64,000 bases of DNA from Stappia stellulata (GTDB lineage: Bacteria > Pseudomonadota > Alphaproteobacteria > Rhizobiales > Stappiaceae): contig NZ_JAIVMF010000010.1 of the NCBI RefSeq assembly GCF_020176715.1, positions 99,888 through 163,887 on the forward strand. Direction: 5' to 3'. Of this stretch, positions 61,791 to 64,000 are shown in pieces. Numbering within the stretch: position 1 is the stretch's first letter; each line of letters opens with the position of its first letter. The translations under genes were made by a program, and so were the position numbers. The notes below the pieces were generated by a model that was not told the DNA's origin, made no database searches, and worked only from the letters and a program-made list of their open reading frames with translations.

Positions 61791-62480
61791 ATGCTGGAAC
61801 TCAAGTCGTTTCTGGAAAACAGCTTTTCGCTGGAGGGGCTGGACTGTGAGCTTGCGTCCGGGCTGGCCGAGCTGGCGCGCCCCTTCTCGGTGAAGCCCGG
61901 CGCGATCCTGTTCGAGGCGGGCGATCCCGGCAATGGCTGCTATGCGATCCTGGAAGGCTCGCTCAAGGTCTCGATCGTCAGCGTCGACGGCGACGAACAA
62001 CTTCTGGCGGTTATGGGGCCGGGCAGCATTGTCGGCGAACTGGCGCTTCTCGACGGGCGCGCGCGCTCCGCCACCGTCACCGCGCTCAAGCCGACGCGCC
62101 TCGCCTTCATCGAAAAGCACCGCTTCGAGCGTTTCGCCGACGAAAACCCCGCGCTCTACCGCCACATGCTGTCGATTGTCGGCAGCCGGCTCAGGCAGGC
62201 AAACGACGTGCTGGCGGCGCGCTCCTTCCTGCCGTTGCCGGGACGCGTCGCGCAGACGTTGCTGCAACTGGCCGAAACCTTCGGCAAGCCCGTCGACAAC
62301 GGCCGCGTGCTCATTCACTACAAGCTGTCCCAGGCCGATATCGCCAATATGGCGGGTGCGGCGCGCGAAAACGTCAGCCGCGTGCTCAACGACTGGAAGC
62401 GGGCGGGCACGGTCAGCCGGATTTCCGGTTACTACTGTTTGGAAAACCCGGAGTGGCTGCGCCAGGCTTCGGCCCTATAG
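61791..62480 (+). CDS. Crp/Fnr-family transcriptional regulator (CRP-like)
   Basis: A 229-residue regulator. The cyclic-nucleotide-binding domain includes LFEAGDPGNGCYAILEGSLKV and the phosphate-binding-cassette-like GELALLDGRARSATV segment. The C-terminal HTH_Crp domain reads LSQADIANMAGAARENVSR, with Arg-Glu-x-Val-x-Arg as in the CRP recognition helix that reads TGTGA. No N-terminal FNR cysteines are present, so it is not an oxygen sensor of FNR type. The ATG at 61791 follows GGCAGGGCGG; ATG 61704 would add 29 residues. Confidence 0.92.
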   Translation: MLELKSFLENSFSLEGLDCELASGLAELARPFSVKPGAILFEAGDPGNGCYAILEGSLKVSIVSVDGDEQLLAVMGPGSIVGELALLDGRARSATVTALKPTRLAFIEKHRFERFADENPALYRHMLSIVGSRLRQANDVLAARSFLPLPGRVAQTLLQLAETFGKPVDNGRVLIHYKLSQADIANMAGAARENVSRVLNDWKRAGTVSRISGYYCLENPEWLRQASAL

Positions 62481-62658
62481 GCGGCAATGCCGGCTTGCTT
62501 TTTGTGTATTTTACCTTGCGTGAACTTTCTGGTTGCGTTGTCGGATCGCTTTTTTGAAACAAAAACAAGTTTAAACGGCCCTCATTAAGTCGTCGGTAAC
62601 ACGACTCCCACTATGCCCAAAAGACCATTGTACCGGGCCAGAGTGTGGAGTTTGGAAA

Positions 62659-64000
62659 TGCGGTTTTCCGATCTGTCGATTAGAAACAAGCTGCTGATCA
62701 GCGCGGGCGCGCTGTTCTTTACATCCCTGATCGGGGTTACCCTGACCGGATCCATCGTGATGTCCTCGGCGGCTGAGGAAACGGCGCTTGAGGAAGCCCG
62801 TACGCTTCTCGATGCTTACGCATCTGATGTTTCAGGCGAAATCGGCGCGTCGCTGACGGTCGCCAAGTCCGCCGCCGCCGGTGTGGAAGGCCTGCTCGGG
62901 AACGGCATGCGCGATCGCGACGCCCTTGGCGACATGATGATCCGCACCGTGGAGAACACGCCGGAACTGGTCGGCATGACGCTGGCCTTCGAACCCAACG
63001 GGCTCGATGGCCGCGATGCCGATTTCAAGACCCACAAATATTCCGACGCCAATGGCCGCTTTGTCCCCTATTTCTACTATTCGGACGGAAAAGTCGTTTT
63101 CGAGAAACTGGTGATGACCAAGGAAGCGGGCACGGAGGGCTGGTACGACAAGCCGATCCGGGAAAACCGGTCGCTGATCACGCCGCCCTACACCTATCCG
63201 ATCGACGGCAAGGACGTGCTGATGACCACGATCAGCTGGGTCGTGCGCGAGAACGGCAAGGCGATCGGCATCACCACCTCCGACCTGTCGCTGACCGATA
63301 TCGTGGAAAAGATGTCGACGCTCAAGCCGTTCGGCGCCGGTGAGGTCAAGCTCGTCGGCGGCGACAATCTCTGGGTCGCCAATGCGGATGCTTCCAAGCT
63401 CGGCAAGCCCGTGCAGGAGGCTGAACTGCTGGATCTCATCGCGTCGACGGGAGGCGGCGACCGCATGCAGCGGATCGGCGACCGGTTCGTCGCGCTGGCG
63501 CCAGTCAGCTTCAAGGGCGTGGAGGATGTCTGGTATGTCGCGATCGACGTTCCCTATTCCGCGATGGTGGCCGGCGCGATTGCCGCGCGCAACACGATGC
63601 TGGCGATTTCCGGCGTCCTGCTGCTGTTGGTGATGGGGCTGGTCTGGTACGGCGCGGGCGCGCTGGCCCGCCCGGTCGCGGGTTTGACCCAGGTGATGCG
63701 CCGCCTCGCTGACGGCGACACCTCGGTCGAGGTCGCGATCGACGACCGCAAGGACGAGATCGGCGACATGGCCATTGCGGTCGAGACCTTCCGCGAGAAC
63801 GCCATCGAGCGCCAGCGTCTGGAAGAGATCCAGAGCGAGGACGAAAAGACGCGCATGGCCCGCCAGGCGCGCACGGAAGAGCTGATCGCCGGCTTCCGCG
63901 GCACGGTGCAGCATCTGATCGGCACGGTCAGCGAAACCGCCGTTGGGCTCGACCAGACGGCGCGCGAGCTGAGCGCCTCGGCCCAGGACAGCGCGGAACG
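62659..64000 (+). CDS. Methyl-accepting chemotaxis protein (dCache), N-terminal part
   Basis: The gene starts at ATG 62659 (GGAG upstream) and runs off the right edge after 447 codons. TM1 is about 11-35. The periplasmic dCache_1 domain (about 40-300) contains the family's W-Y-D-K-P segment and the following TPPYTYPIDG. TM2 is near 314-333. HAMP (about 334-386) carries the DEIGDMA motif. A coiled-coil signalling domain has just begun. dCache receptors bind amino acids, amines or carboxylates directly. The ligand is unknown, but the window's many importers suggest such nutrients. Confidence 0.92.

Overview
The window is GC-rich, densely coded chromosomal DNA from a heterotrophic alphaproteobacterium, most likely of the Hyphomicrobiales (Rhizobiales). 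That placement is an inference. It rests on the yfgM-bamB-der and hisS-hisZ-hisG orders, on DUF3422 and DUF2927 proteins, on a 324-residue HisG next to hisZ, on two TRAP transporters and on many LysR regulators. I see no rRNA, tRNA, CRISPR array, phage or insertion sequence. About 60 genes are supported. Two are cut by the window ends: the ABC binding protein at the left and the chemoreceptor at the right.

Layout. (1) 2-8659: a dipeptide-type ABC importer (binding protein, two permeases, two ATPases), overlapped by a C45-family Ntn-hydrolase and then by a PspF-like sigma-54 activator with no sensory domain. A good -24/-12 promoter follows, driving an AtuA/DUF1446 protein and a DUF4387 protein. 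This is the least described unit here. (2) 8711-20241: a GABA/polyamine island with a LysR regulator divergent from gabT-gabD-puuD, then a DUF3830 gene, a PotFHIG-type importer, an aminobutyraldehyde-dehydrogenase-like gene and a second LysR. (3) 20285-27172: fatty acid desaturase, cold-shock protein, PilZ, DksA/TraR-like zinc finger, NnrU, and the yfgM-bamB-der housekeeping block.

(4) 27191-43762: a lactate/glycolate island. A GntR/FCD regulator and lutABC lie on the minus strand, divergent from a TRAP transporter. DUF3422, a class I cytochrome c and a LysR follow, then glcD-glcE-glcF with an antisense secreted orphan gene between glcE and glcF, and a cytochrome c'/c556. (5) 43835-48315: a membrane-anchored winged-helix protein that looks truncated, an L,D-transpeptidase, DUF2927, CheZ and Tag. 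(6) 48492-53973: a second TRAP transporter with an isocitrate-lyase/PEP-mutase-family lyase, then an amidase. (7) 54016-57660: hisS-hisZ-hisG on the minus strand. (8) 57921-61518: GT2-GtrA, GT39 and a degenerate ChbG/HpnK-like protein, probably envelope lipid glycosylation. (9) 61791-64000: a CRP-type regulator with a CRP-like dyad in its own leader, and the start of a dCache chemoreceptor.

The common theme is scavenging of small organic acids, amines and peptides. Each importer sits beside the enzymes that would take its substrate into central metabolism, and usually beside a local regulator. Several operons carry hairpins between the binding-protein gene and the permease genes, which fits higher expression of the binding protein.
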